DNA of 64,000 bases, taken from Pseudanabaena sp. Chao 1811. GTDB taxonomy: Bacteria > Cyanobacteriota > Cyanobacteriia > Pseudanabaenales > Pseudanabaenaceae. The first letter of the stretch is position 1. Each line of letters opens with the position of its first letter. A program made the position numbers and the translations under genes. The stretch lies in contig NZ_CP101416.1 of the NCBI RefSeq assembly GCF_027942295.1, forward strand, positions 2,582,001 to 2,646,000, in the 5' to 3' direction. The notes under the pieces were generated by a model. That model was not told the origin of the DNA, did not search any database, and saw only the letters and a list, made by a program, of their open reading frames with translations. Shown here one piece after another: positions 34,107-42,754 of this stretch.

Positions 34107-34886
34107 TTACGGCAATTTTAATTGCTGGGCAGGGGTGAAAAATTGGCGTGTAACTAGAGTCGTTAATATTAATGCGGTGATGAGATTAGCAGTAGTAATA
34201 GCGAATAAAATTACTAACTGATAGCGCACTGCTAATAGTGGCGAAGTCCCGCTTAAAATTTGTCCTGTCATCATCCCTGGTAAAGATACGACCCCTGCTA
34301 CCATCATCACGTTAATGGTGGGAATCATAGCGGCTCTAATGGCATCAGTTTGATAGTTAGAAATTGCCTGTTGGGGAGTGGCTCCTAAACATAAATGGGT
34401 TTCGATTTCCCGCGATCGCTTGACTAAATCCTGTGTAAATCTCTCGGCAGCGATCGCTGCACCATTCATCGAATTACCTAGGATCATGCCTGCGAGGGGA
34501 ATTAGATATTGCGGTGAATACCAAGTATCGGGCTGAATCACTAAGAAGGTAGTGTAGGCAAGAATGGCGAGAGTACCGACGATCACCGATATCCACATAA
34601 TCGGCAGAACGTAAGGTACTTTTTCACGCACACGGTTTTTAGCTTCACGGGCTGCCATTAGGCTCATTAAGAAAATGATGAAGAGAATTACGACGGGCTG
34701 TTTGATTTCAAATACGGCATCCAGTAAAAATCCCACCACAATCAATTGAATGATGCTGCGAAAGGTGGCGATGATTAAATTCTTGGCGATCGCTAATTTT
34801 TGCCAGACCGAAAAACTAACCGCGATCGCGATCATCCCCAGAGCGATCGCCATTTTCGGAATATTCAAATCAATAACAGCGGTCAT
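34107..34886 (-). CDS. fetB: UPF0014/FetB-like ABC transporter permease
   Basis: This protein of about 259 residues has seven hydrophobic helices and the family markers ATFRSIIQLIVVGFLL, GMILGNSMNGAAIAAERF and the cytoplasmic coupling stretch EIETHLCLGATPQQA, then the SLPGMMTGQILSG segment. E. coli FetB pairs with FetA in iron export; the ATPase gene is not adjacent here, so either it is elsewhere or the function differs. Start set at ATG 34886 (MTAVIDLNIPK); a GTG at 34928 adds 14 residues. Confidence 0.8.
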   Translation of the reverse strand: MTAVIDLNIPKMAIALGMIAIAVSFSVWQKLAIAKNLIIATFRSIIQLIVVGFLLDAVFEIKQPVVILFIIFLMSLMAAREAKNRVREKVPYVLPIMWISVIVGTLAILAYTTFLVIQPDTWYSPQYLIPLAGMILGNSMNGAAIAAERFTQDLVKRSREIETHLCLGATPQQAISNYQTDAIRAAMIPTINVMMVAGVVSLPGMMTGQILSGTSPLLAVRYQLVILFAITTANLITALILTTLVTRQFFTPAQQLKLP

Positions 34887-34934
34887 AAGTAATTCACCGT
34901 AGAAGATTGCAGCACTTTTATTATCCACAGATAT

Positions 34935-34981
34935 CCTAGGAAATAAGAAGCCTCGCTTAGCGAGGCTTCTTATTTCCTAGG
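34935..34981 (-). terminator. Terminator with 22-bp perfect stem
   Basis: cctaggaaataagaagcctcgc and its exact complement, loop TTA. The stop codon of the peptidoglycan-binding gene lies inside the right arm. Located between two same-strand genes, so it separates their transcripts. Confidence 0.75.
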
Positions 34982-35837
34982 ATTGCAATGCTGCTAAGGT
35001 TTGGGAACCGAGGACTCCATCTACAGGCAAGCCATAAAAGGCTTGGGCTTTTTTGATTGCTTCCGTAGTTCGGGAACCTTGAATACCATCGATCGCACCA
35101 TCATAAAAACCTAAATTGCTTAGGAGAGTTTGACCTTGCTTAATGGAATTATCGGAAACATTACTACTAGGCTGGGTTTCCGCAATCTTGACTTGGGGAA
35201 CATTAGTATCTGCTTCCAACGCCGCAATGGTGATAGGTCCTGCAACACCATCAGGGATTAAGCCATAGGTTTTCTGGGCAAGAACGATCGCTTCTTGGGT
35301 CATGGGACCTTTAATGCCATCGATCGCACCACCATAGAAACCGCGATCGCTCAGCAATTGCTGTAAATTTTTAACTTCCGATGAACTAGATGAATTCAAG
35401 GAAATATTTTTTGTTGGTGTTGATTCTGCTACGGCAGATGTGGCAGAACCAGATTCGTAGGTATCTGATTGTAAGGCGGTGAGAGTTTGTGAGCCGATAG
35501 TTCCATCAGCTTCTAATTTATAAAATGTTTGGGCGGCGATGATGGCTTCTCTAGTTGTAGGTCCCATGACACCATCAATTGCACCGGGGTTAAATCCTCG
35601 TCTGGCTAACAGCTCTTGAATATTGGCAACTTCAGGTGTGTATGCAAAGGCAGCGATTGGCATCGTATTCATTGCGATCGCCCCTGCTGCTAGTCCAACA
35701 CATACAACCGACTTTGCATGATGCGAAGACTTCGCGATCGATTCGAGCAATTGACAATCTAAAGTCTGATCTAGAGATTCGCCTTGCTGTAGGCGTTCAC
35801 ACATCATTTCACTGTGAAGATAAGCAACAAGTTCCAT
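34977..35837 (-). CDS. Protein with three peptidoglycan-binding (PGB_1) repeats
   Basis: This 286-residue protein has a ~40-residue cytoplasmic-looking N-terminus, a hydrophobic segment (VVCVGLAAGAIAMNTMPIAAFA, ~44-65), and then three PGB_1 repeats. These read NIQELLARRGFNPGAIDG, NLQQLLSDRGFYGGAIDG and GQTLLSNLGFYDGAIDG, each continuing with a T(R/Q/T)EAI stretch and ending SQTLTALQS-like. Linkers are Ser/Thr-rich. It carries no hydrolase domain, so it probably anchors to or tethers the cell wall. The hydrophobic segment is internal, so it may be a signal-anchor. A lone gene with its own terminator. Confidence 0.85.
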   Translation of the reverse strand: MELVAYLHSEMMCERLQQGESLDQTLDCQLLESIAKSSHHAKSVVCVGLAAGAIAMNTMPIAAFAYTPEVANIQELLARRGFNPGAIDGVMGPTTREAIIAAQTFYKLEADGTIGSQTLTALQSDTYESGSATSAVAESTPTKNISLNSSSSSEVKNLQQLLSDRGFYGGAIDGIKGPMTQEAIVLAQKTYGLIPDGVAGPITIAALEADTNVPQVKIAETQPSSNVSDNSIKQGQTLLSNLGFYDGAIDGIQGSRTTEAIKKAQAFYGLPVDGVLGSQTLAALQS

Positions 35838-36079
35838 ACATTCAGCCTCAATAAAAAAGTGCCGTTAGGCTAATCAATTGACTCTTCTAGATATGTAAAA
35901 AATGTGATTTCGCTTTTTTGTACCAGTTACTGCAAAGAGTAAGACCAAAAATTACAATCTAGAATTACAGTTCTAAAAGAGCCTATATGTTTATTGTATG
36001 GAAAAAACCAGTAAATGTCGGAACTTGCTTGTTTTCGTAATGTTTCAGTAAGGTGAGGTACTGTGTGTTTACTCCTAAT

Positions 36080-37645
36080 TTAAGTTTCTTGAAGGATTTT
36101 GCCGATCGCTTCGGCTAAACCATCTAGGGTATATTCCATAGCTTCACAATCAACACGCCCCAGTAATTCATTACAAGTCTTAGAAGTCTGTGGTCCAATT
36201 GAGGCAATTTTTACCGAAGCAATCCATGCTTGCCAAGTGTCTATGGTCGTCACACGATCCAGCAATTGACAAAAATGTTTTACGGTCTTGGAGCTGGCAA
36301 AGGTGATCGCATCGAGTTGTTGATTTTGAATTGCAGCTAGGGCTATAGGATCGATCGCTTCAGGACAGCCCGACTCATAGGCAGGAATCGACTCGATGAT
36401 TGCCCCATGTTGTTGCAACTGCTCCACTAAAACCTCACGCCCACCCGATTGCACTCGCGGGAATAACAACTTTTTGCCAGTTAAAACATGATTGCCTGTC
36501 AGAAAGGCATCAATCAAGGAATCAGCAATAAAATCTGCTGGTACTAAATCGGGCGTAATTCCATAATTTGCCAATACTTCGGCAGTCTTGCGCCCCACTA
36601 CGGCAACTTTCAGGGAATGTAAGGCGCGGCTATCTTTGCCAGACTGTTGCAATCGTCCGAAAAAGCTCTCAACAGCATTTGCTGAGGTCAAAATCAACCA
36701 ATCATGATTTGCAAGATCGGCGATCGCTTGATCCAACATTTCCCAACTGCTTGGAGGCACGATCGCTAAAGTTGGCATCTCGATCACTTTTGCACCTTGA
36801 TTGGTCAGTAAATCTGTAAATTGGCTAGCCTGTGTCGCCGCCCTTGTCACTAAAATCCGTTTGCCCTGCAATGGTAATTTTTCCTTTTCTAGCTCAACAG
36901 TTATTCCAAAATTTTCCGATGATTGACCATACTGACGCGATAGTTGCTCATGAAACTTTACGACTTCCCCAATAATAATCACCGATGGCGATAGAGATCC
37001 TTCAGGTAATTTTGACTGGATATCTGTCAAAGTACCCGTCCATACCTGCTGCTCAGGTCTCCCACACCATTGCACGATCGCAATTTTTGTATCCCCAGAT
37101 TTCCCCTGCTCCAATTTTGCCAACAATCCCGCCAGATTATTTGTCCCCATCAAAATTACCAATGTCGGAATTTGAGCGATCGCTTCCCAAGGCAACCGCT
37201 CCAAATCATGCCCCGTCATCACCGCAAAACAAGAACTCGCCTCTACTTCCGTAAGGGGTATCCCAGCTAACATGGGAGCGGCGATCACACTAGAAATCCC
37301 TGCGACTACTTCCCATGCACAATTAGCGGCTTGCAATGCTGAGATCTCAGGTAGCGATCGACCAAATATCCAAGGATCGCCACTCTTGAGCCGCACCACT
37401 TGCTTACCCTGCAAGCAATATTCCACCAGCATCTGATTAATTTCTGCTTGCTTGATGCTTTTCTGTCCACCTCGTTTACCCGCAATGATGCAATTACATT
37501 GTGGCGGCGCAAGGTCTAATAAAGTGCGATCGACCAGTGCATCACTAATAATTACTTCAGCAGTACATATCAGATCCCTAGCGCGAACCGTCAAAAACTC
37601 CTCGCCACCAATTCCCGCCCCCACAATAAAAACTTTACCTTTCAT
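36080..37645 (-). CDS. cobA-hemD: Fused uroporphyrinogen-III C-methyltransferase / uroporphyrinogen-III synthase
   Basis: 521 residues. Residues 1-~255 are SUMT (CobA): GKVFIVGAGIGGEEFLTVRA, VVRLKSGDPWIFGR and the EVVAGISSVIAAPMLAGIPLT signature, which bind SAM and methylate urogen III to precorrin-2 for sirohaem and cobalamin. Residues ~268-521 are HemD: GKRILVTRAATQASQFTDLL and WLILTSANAVESFF, forming urogen III from hydroxymethylbilane. Such fusions occur in several bacterial groups. No cobalamin riboswitch is visible upstream. The gene follows the 123-residue secreted protein on the same strand by 12 bases. Confidence 0.93.
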   Translation of the reverse strand: MKGKVFIVGAGIGGEEFLTVRARDLICTAEVIISDALVDRTLLDLAPPQCNCIIAGKRGGQKSIKQAEINQMLVEYCLQGKQVVRLKSGDPWIFGRSLPEISALQAANCAWEVVAGISSVIAAPMLAGIPLTEVEASSCFAVMTGHDLERLPWEAIAQIPTLVILMGTNNLAGLLAKLEQGKSGDTKIAIVQWCGRPEQQVWTGTLTDIQSKLPEGSLSPSVIIIGEVVKFHEQLSRQYGQSSENFGITVELEKEKLPLQGKRILVTRAATQASQFTDLLTNQGAKVIEMPTLAIVPPSSWEMLDQAIADLANHDWLILTSANAVESFFGRLQQSGKDSRALHSLKVAVVGRKTAEVLANYGITPDLVPADFIADSLIDAFLTGNHVLTGKKLLFPRVQSGGREVLVEQLQQHGAIIESIPAYESGCPEAIDPIALAAIQNQQLDAITFASSKTVKHFCQLLDRVTTIDTWQAWIASVKIASIGPQTSKTCNELLGRVDCEAMEYTLDGLAEAIGKILQET

Positions 37646-37657
37646 CCTGAATATTTG

Positions 37658-38029
37658 TTAGCGGAAACAAATTGTGTTACCACTTTTTATAACTTTTGCA
37701 CAAATTCCGCCATCAGCAAACTTAGTAATTTTTGCAGAATATCCATCCACAAGTCCAATACCTTCTCCCTGCCAAGAGCGTCCTTTTGACTGAGGGCGTT
37801 CAATAACTTTTATTGTTGTTGTAACTTTATCACTCCACTCAAGATTATATTGCTCTTTTCCATCTGCTTGAGAAGTTGATACAAAACAATTTCGGTCTAC
37901 AATTGAGTTAGACGGCTTATTATTGCCAGAATTGAAGTTGCAAGTAACTTTATAGCTTTGTGCATCTACTGGTGTAGAAATCATTATAATAGGCAAGATA
38001 ACCAATGGTTTTAAATCAAACTGTGGCAT
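37658..38029 (-). CDS. Small exported hypothetical protein
   Basis: This 123-residue protein has a hydrophobic N-terminus (LVILPIIMISTPVDAQ) that looks like a signal peptide, then a strand-rich domain with four cysteines (CNFN, NCFVS, GGICAKV, NTICFR), probably two disulfides. No named family recognised. It lies 12 bases ahead of cobA-hemD on the same strand, which may be chance. Start may be a later in-frame Met (residue 16). Confidence 0.55.
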   Translation of the reverse strand: MPQFDLKPLVILPIIMISTPVDAQSYKVTCNFNSGNNKPSNSIVDRNCFVSTSQADGKEQYNLEWSDKVTTTIKVIERPQSKGRSWQGEGIGLVDGYSAKITKFADGGICAKVIKSGNTICFR

Positions 38030-38212
38030 ATAACTAGTAGATATTTAGTGCATATAAATACTATATAACAATCTTTATCAAGATAAAAGATTAGATGTCA
38101 GAGCTAGGGAAAAAGAGTTGTCAAGATACTTTCCCATCCAAGTCAGTAGCATCACAGAATAATGAAAAAAGGTGATCGTTCTAAAAACTATTACAACTAA
38201 CTTAATCTTAAA

Positions 38213-38361
38213 TAACCCAAGTTGCTACTTATCAAAAATCGCCTTAAAACAAGTTAAAAATATCCTCGCCAAGTCATAAAAAATATTATTCTTATATAAA
38301 TATCTAGTATTTTTTTTTGTTTTAAATTATGTTTTGTGTCAATGGGTAGCAACTTGGGTTA
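38213..38361. mobile_element. 149-bp MITE-like element with 16-bp perfect terminal repeats
   Basis: Ends taacccaagttgctac and its exact reverse complement flank 117 bases of very AT-rich sequence with no ORF. This layout fits a non-autonomous transposon. It fills the region upstream of the MntA-like gene, which starts 21 bases after its right end. Confidence 0.7.
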
Positions 38362-38381
38362 AATAGTCTCCAATTAAAACT

Positions 38382-38669
38382 ATGAACTTGCAAGAATTAC
38401 AAAAATATCGATTAAAGATTACTGACCTAGCGAAACGGTATCATTCTCATAATATTAGAGTGTTTGGTTCTGTTGCCAAAAATGAAAATACCGAAAATAG
38501 TGATATTGATTTTTTGATTGATCCTGATCCAGACCAAGATTTATTTGATGTAATTCGCTTACGTCGAGCATTACAAGAATTACTAAATTGTGATGTTGAT
38601 ATTGTCCATAGCACAGCCCTGCACCATACGATCAGACAAGAAATTTTGTCTTCAGCAATTCTCTTATGA
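38382..38669 (+). CDS. MntA-type minimal nucleotidyltransferase (antitoxin-like)
   Basis: This 95-residue protein has the nucleotidyltransferase motif IRVFGSVAKNENTENSDIDF, with Asp residues of SDIDF and a third acidic residue in CDVDIV. The family pairs with HEPN RNases: MntA transfers AMP to the HEPN toxin. Normally a HEPN gene follows with a short overlap. Here an ATG overlaps the MntA stop region (ttatgag) but its frame closes after 14 codons, so no HEPN partner is present. The antitoxin is solitary, possibly a decayed pair. Confidence 0.8.
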   Translation: MNLQELQKYRLKITDLAKRYHSHNIRVFGSVAKNENTENSDIDFLIDPDPDQDLFDVIRLRRALQELLNCDVDIVHSTALHHTIRQEILSSAILL

Positions 38670-38839
38670 GTTACCTCAATCTACAACGACTAAATACAAT
38701 TCAAAAGTGAAATATTTAAGATTTAGTAGGCTCTAGTAGTTTTTTGCTTAATGCATTGCATATTAGAACTCTAATCCATACGCTCAAGCGTTAAGATATT
38801 GATTGGTTCGTAGATGCGGTTTCTGGGTTTCCCAAATCA

Positions 38840-39709
38840 ATGGCTGTTAAACTTGCGCTGGATGAAAAACAAGAAATACTTCGCCTTTATCGCGACTCTG
38901 ACGCGACTACGGTTAACTTGGCGAAGCAGTTTGGCATTAGTACGAGTACAGTTTCGCGACTGCTACAGGAGCTAATGCCTGCTGAGGAATATCGACAATT
39001 GGTAAGCCAAAAACAGGCTAAAGGGAAAAGAGGATCGCGAGTAAATCACGATCTTGGCAATTTTCAGGTAAATCAACTTGCATTGATTCCCGATGATTTG
39101 TCAATTATTCCCGATGAGATTAACAACTTTGAGCAAGGTGAAGAAACGGCGATCGCAATGGATGACCAGCAGCTAAATGACAATCTGAATATGACAGAAG
39201 CTAACTTTGAGGACACAGATCTAGACGATGACGATCTAGAAGATGTGGATCTAGAGGAGGATGACGATGAATCTGAAGATGATCTAGTCGATGAAGATAA
39301 TCTTGACCTGAGTGAAGATGAACTAGATTTCTCTGAAGAAGATACAGAATCTAGCCTGACGATGTTTGCCGATTTGCATGGTACTCATAGTGCCAGCGAG
39401 CGCCTTGAGATCTTGCCATTAGACGAAGCTGATTTACCCTTGATTTGTTACATCGTTGTCGATCGCATTGCCGAGATCATCACGCGCCCTCTCAAGGATT
39501 TTAAAGATCTAGGTGCAATCCCTCCTGAAGAGTCACTATCTAAAACCATTCCCATTTTTGACAATCATCGTGTAGCGAGACGGTTTTCCCATCACAATCA
39601 GCGTGTGATCAAGTTTCCTAGCGATCTAATCCACATTACGCGCCCTAAGCTTGTGCAGAAAGGCATTACCCGTATTCTGTTTAGCGGTCAAGTATATACA
39701 TTGAATTAA
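38840..39709 (+). CDS. Helix-turn-helix protein with long acidic linker
   Basis: This 289-residue protein starts with a transposase-type HTH (residues 5-45: LALDEKQEILRLYRDSDATTVNLAKQFGISTSTVSRLL). A basic patch (QKQAKGKRGSRVNH) follows, then a strongly acidic, repeat-like region (about 110-172, DDDDLEDVDLEEDDDESEDD). The C-terminal domain (ADLPLICYIVVDRIAEI to FSGQVYTLN) is one I do not recognise. The HTH suggests DNA binding; the acidic part may keep it auto-inhibited or contact other proteins. It lies 5 bases ahead of the SirB1-like gene, so probably an operon. Confidence 0.65.
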   Translation: MAVKLALDEKQEILRLYRDSDATTVNLAKQFGISTSTVSRLLQELMPAEEYRQLVSQKQAKGKRGSRVNHDLGNFQVNQLALIPDDLSIIPDEINNFEQGEETAIAMDDQQLNDNLNMTEANFEDTDLDDDDLEDVDLEEDDDESEDDLVDEDNLDLSEDELDFSEEDTESSLTMFADLHGTHSASERLEILPLDEADLPLICYIVVDRIAEIITRPLKDFKDLGAIPPEESLSKTIPIFDNHRVARRFSHHNQRVIKFPSDLIHITRPKLVQKGITRILFSGQVYTLN

Positions 39710-39714
39710 TTATC

Positions 39715-40545
39715 GTGTTAAGTCTTTCCCCAGCGAGGCAAAAGTTTTGGCATATTGCCCATACCTCTGACTCTGAAATGACCATTAACCACTTGCTCGA
39801 AGGAGCATTGGCGATCGCATGGGAAGAATATCCCAAGATGGATCTCGAACATTATCGGGAAATTTTAGAGGGTATGGTTAGTGATTTACAGATTCGTATT
39901 GCCAAGATTTCCTATCCTCTTAAGATTGTGCAGGAGATCAACCAATATCTATTTGTTGAGCAAAATTTTTGCGGCAATGATGATGACTATTACAACCCCT
40001 GTAATAGTTTTATCACTGATGTTTTAGATCGCCGTTTAGGTATTCCCCTATCGCTATCGATTATTTATATGGTCATTGGCGATCGCTTAGGTTTTCCGAT
40101 AGAAGGAATTAGTTTTCCTGGACATTTTATAATTCGTCCTCAACATCCCAATCTAGAAATTTTTATCGATCCCTACAACAAAGGTGAAATTCTATTTCCT
40201 GAGGATTGTGCGAATAAATTGGAACAATTATATGGGCAAAAAATTCCTCTGCAACCAGAATATCTAGCGCCTGTTAGTGTTCGGCGCATTCTAGATCGTC
40301 TACTTAATAATTTGAAACTAATTTATTTGCGCCGACGTGAACCATCTAAAGCCTTAGCCGTGATTGAGCGATCGCTAATGCTGAATCCTAATGTGCCGAC
40401 TCAATGGCGCGATCGGGGTTTAATCTGTTATCAATTAGAACGCTTTACAGAATCTCGTATCGATCTTGAAAACTATCTACAACATATTCCTTACGCAGAG
40501 GATAGTCAAATCATCTTGCAATTAATTAAAGAAATGAATCTCTAG
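39715..40545 (+). CDS. SirB1-family protein (transglutaminase-like plus TPR)
   Basis: This protein of up to 276 residues has the transglutaminase-like segment of the SirB1 family (NSFITDVLDRRLGIPLSLSI, GISFPGHFIIR, FIDPYNKGEIL) and a C-terminal helical/TPR-like part (SKALAVIERSLMLNPNVPTQ). SirB1 proteins often lack a catalytic Cys, and here none is obvious at the active position. GTG at 39715 comes five bases after the previous stop; an ATG at 39778 gives a shorter form. Co-transcribed with the HTH-acidic gene. Function unknown; a relation to peptide-chain-release-factor or prenylation genes, sometimes seen in other bacteria, is absent. Confidence 0.78.
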   Translation: MLSLSPARQKFWHIAHTSDSEMTINHLLEGALAIAWEEYPKMDLEHYREILEGMVSDLQIRIAKISYPLKIVQEINQYLFVEQNFCGNDDDYYNPCNSFITDVLDRRLGIPLSLSIIYMVIGDRLGFPIEGISFPGHFIIRPQHPNLEIFIDPYNKGEILFPEDCANKLEQLYGQKIPLQPEYLAPVSVRRILDRLLNNLKLIYLRRREPSKALAVIERSLMLNPNVPTQWRDRGLICYQLERFTESRIDLENYLQHIPYAEDSQIILQLIKEMNL

Positions 40546-40747
40546 TTGTGCCATAAAAAACTTATGTCATAATGTTGTACCATATCGAACCATACTAAGC
40601 CAAAGCATCTTTTGGTTAATTAATTTGTTGTTGAGTGGTGGATATGCTATTTTCTAAGTCTTAAAATAGCTAGTGTTAGATATGTCCTTGGTATGAAGCT
40701 AGGTTACGCATTAATAAAATTTTCTATACATTACCCCTGCAATAATT

Positions 40748-41728
40748 ATGAAAAACCTTGCTATATCGCTTAGAAATTTGAGCTTACTCAGTGGATTATC
40801 TGCAATTATCCTAAACACAACATTTGCCGTCGAATCCTCTTACGCGCTTGGGTTGGTTAACCCTAATTTTGAAAACAATCTGGTAGATCCCACACTTGGT
40901 TCACTCCCATTAACTGCTACCCCAGCTACTGTAGATGGCAGGATCCAACCCAATACTTTTAGTGGGACTAATCCAAACTTTGTGATCGTGACTAATAACT
41001 ATATTGATGGTTGGAAGACGACGGCAACAGATCGAGGAATAGAAATATGGGAATCGGGATTTAGTCCTTCTGGGGCTACGGTGGTCGCAGCTCCTGGCAA
41101 TGGAAGTCAGTTTGCAGAAGTCAATGCAACTACTGCTTCTGCTCTGTATCAAGATCTATTGGTTAGTGCGTCTGGTGGGGCTACCGAGCTATCTTTCGAT
41201 TTTTGGCATAGAGCACGTATTGCCGCAGGTACAAGTGCAGGGAATGTACAAGTTAATGCGATTAGAGTGCGAATTATTGATGATGCTGGTACAGGTGCAT
41301 CTCTTTTTGATAAAGTTTTCGCTACTCAGCTAGATCCTAATAGTATTAACGCTACTAATAAAGGCTGGGCGAACTATACTTCTGCAAGTGTTCTTGCTGG
41401 GCTTCCGTCGTTAGGAGGAGCTATTCTGGCACCTGCTAGAGGTACAGATCGTTCTGTTCGATTCCAGTTTGAAGCAACCTCTCTAACTAACCAAAAGGCT
41501 GATGTTTACACGACAACACTCACCTCAGGAAATGTGACTTCATACAATGTTGAAGGAATAAGTACCACTAACGCTAACCTTTCCTATGGTAACTTCCTTG
41601 ATAATGCTAATTTACAGACAGTTCCCTTTGATTTTTCACCTAATTTAGGTATAGGTATTCTTGGTTGTTTATATCTAGGTAATAGATGCCTCAAATCTTT
41701 AAGGAATAAAAGAAGATCTGAGTCTTAG
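40748..41728 (+). CDS. Secreted protein with C-terminal sorting signal (PFxFSP type)
   Basis: 326 residues: signal peptide (LSLLSGLSAIILNTTFAVESSYA), a large strand-rich ectodomain with many Ala/Gly/Thr and no cysteines, and a C-terminus VPFDFSPNLGIGILGCLYLG followed by a basic tail (KSLRNKRR). The VPF(D/E)FSP-helix-basic pattern is an exosortase-type sorting signal frequent in cyanobacteria and different from the VPVPP type at the left window edge. The ectodomain begins NPNFENNLVDP, as in carbohydrate-binding, jelly-roll-like surface proteins. Lone gene followed by a hairpin. Confidence 0.8.
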   Translation: MKNLAISLRNLSLLSGLSAIILNTTFAVESSYALGLVNPNFENNLVDPTLGSLPLTATPATVDGRIQPNTFSGTNPNFVIVTNNYIDGWKTTATDRGIEIWESGFSPSGATVVAAPGNGSQFAEVNATTASALYQDLLVSASGGATELSFDFWHRARIAAGTSAGNVQVNAIRVRIIDDAGTGASLFDKVFATQLDPNSINATNKGWANYTSASVLAGLPSLGGAILAPARGTDRSVRFQFEATSLTNQKADVYTTTLTSGNVTSYNVEGISTTNANLSYGNFLDNANLQTVPFDFSPNLGIGILGCLYLGNRCLKSLRNKRRSES

Positions 41729-41753
41729 ATTGTAATGACTTTTTATCACTACA

Positions 41754-41796
41754 GTAAAGGATAGGCGGCGTGAAGCACCACCTATCCTTAATTTTT
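41754..41796. terminator. Shared terminator of convergent genes
   Basis: aaggataggcgg...ccacctatcctt hairpin (one mismatch) with T5 on the plus side; the minus-strand hydrolase stop is at its right edge. Confidence 0.7.
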
Positions 41797-42742
41797 ATAA
41801 AGTTTGGAGTATAGTCGCTAATTTGGTTTTGTCTCTCCATCCTGCATAGGCACTATAAATACATCGATCGCCTGAGCCTTGATCGTTTGTTACTTCTTCG
41901 CTGACAAATACATGTAGTACCTGTAATGAATTTTTCCATGTCCAGAGCTTTGTACCATCTGGATAGGTTTGGATGACCTTGGCATTGGCAAAGTTTTGAT
42001 GATCGATTTCGGTGAGGTCGATCGCCCTGAGTTTGGCAATTAACTGAGAAGCCGTATTGGTCGGTACTGTAGCGATCATCGGATTTGACCAAAATTGGCG
42101 TACTGCGGTAGCAACTCTGGGATGATTTTTGAGGGTGGGATGGCGCAAATTATCGAGATAGACCAAACTCGCATGGTTAAACTGTGAACAGCCGATGGGG
42201 ACTGTGCCATCGGTATGATTACCAATATCACCCACGATTGATAGAGTCGGGATCTTAGCGGCGATCGCTTCAGCAATGGCACGGCGATTGGTTCCGAGAT
42301 CCCGACCAATTAAGGGGAAGAGGCGTAATGGATCAAATAATCTGCCTAAATCTGAGCCACCGATGGGTGAAGCAATGAGGACAAGGCTATGGACTTTATG
42401 CCACCATTCTTGATGGCGATCTAAAACTTCCAGCCAGATTAAGCCGCCCATCGAATGTCCAATAATGCGTAATGGTAGATCTGGATATGTGGCGATCGCT
42501 TCGGTGGCGACTTGCTCAACTTTGGCAATTAGTGGGGCGATCGCCAGCCAAGTATTAATCCAACCGAGATCGGGGGTATAGATGGGGATATTTGCTTGAG
42601 ATTGTGGCGATTGGGAATCTTCTACAAGCGATCGGGCTAGGTAATTAATATCGTGATAGGTGTCCGCCCATCCATGCTGTGCAAATAAGATGAAGTCTTG
42701 ATTTTCAGGAGATGCTTGCGGCTGTGAATTGCTGCTGGACAT
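41795..42742 (-). CDS. Alpha/beta-hydrolase, lipase-like
   Basis: This 315-residue protein has an alpha/beta-hydrolase fold: oxyanion region FILFAQHGWADTYHD, the nucleophile elbow GHSMGGLIWLEV, a likely acid in GNHTDGTVP, and a His in LRHPTLKNHPRVA. The large insert (SPIGGSDLGRLFDPLRLFP) resembles a lid. Natural substrate unknown; PGAP1/serine-esterase-like. It starts 12 bases after the stop of the receiver-like gene, so the two are probably one transcript. Confidence 0.82.
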   Translation of the reverse strand: MSSSNSQPQASPENQDFILFAQHGWADTYHDINYLARSLVEDSQSPQSQANIPIYTPDLGWINTWLAIAPLIAKVEQVATEAIATYPDLPLRIIGHSMGGLIWLEVLDRHQEWWHKVHSLVLIASPIGGSDLGRLFDPLRLFPLIGRDLGTNRRAIAEAIAAKIPTLSIVGDIGNHTDGTVPIGCSQFNHASLVYLDNLRHPTLKNHPRVATAVRQFWSNPMIATVPTNTASQLIAKLRAIDLTEIDHQNFANAKVIQTYPDGTKLWTWKNSLQVLHVFVSEEVTNDQGSGDRCIYSAYAGWRDKTKLATILQTL

Positions 42743-42754
42743 GGATTTAGATTA

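Noticed and set aside
37646-38100. Cobalamin riboswitch upstream of cobA-hemD
   Set aside because: No B12-box or extended paired structure seen; the upstream stretch is mostly occupied by another small gene.
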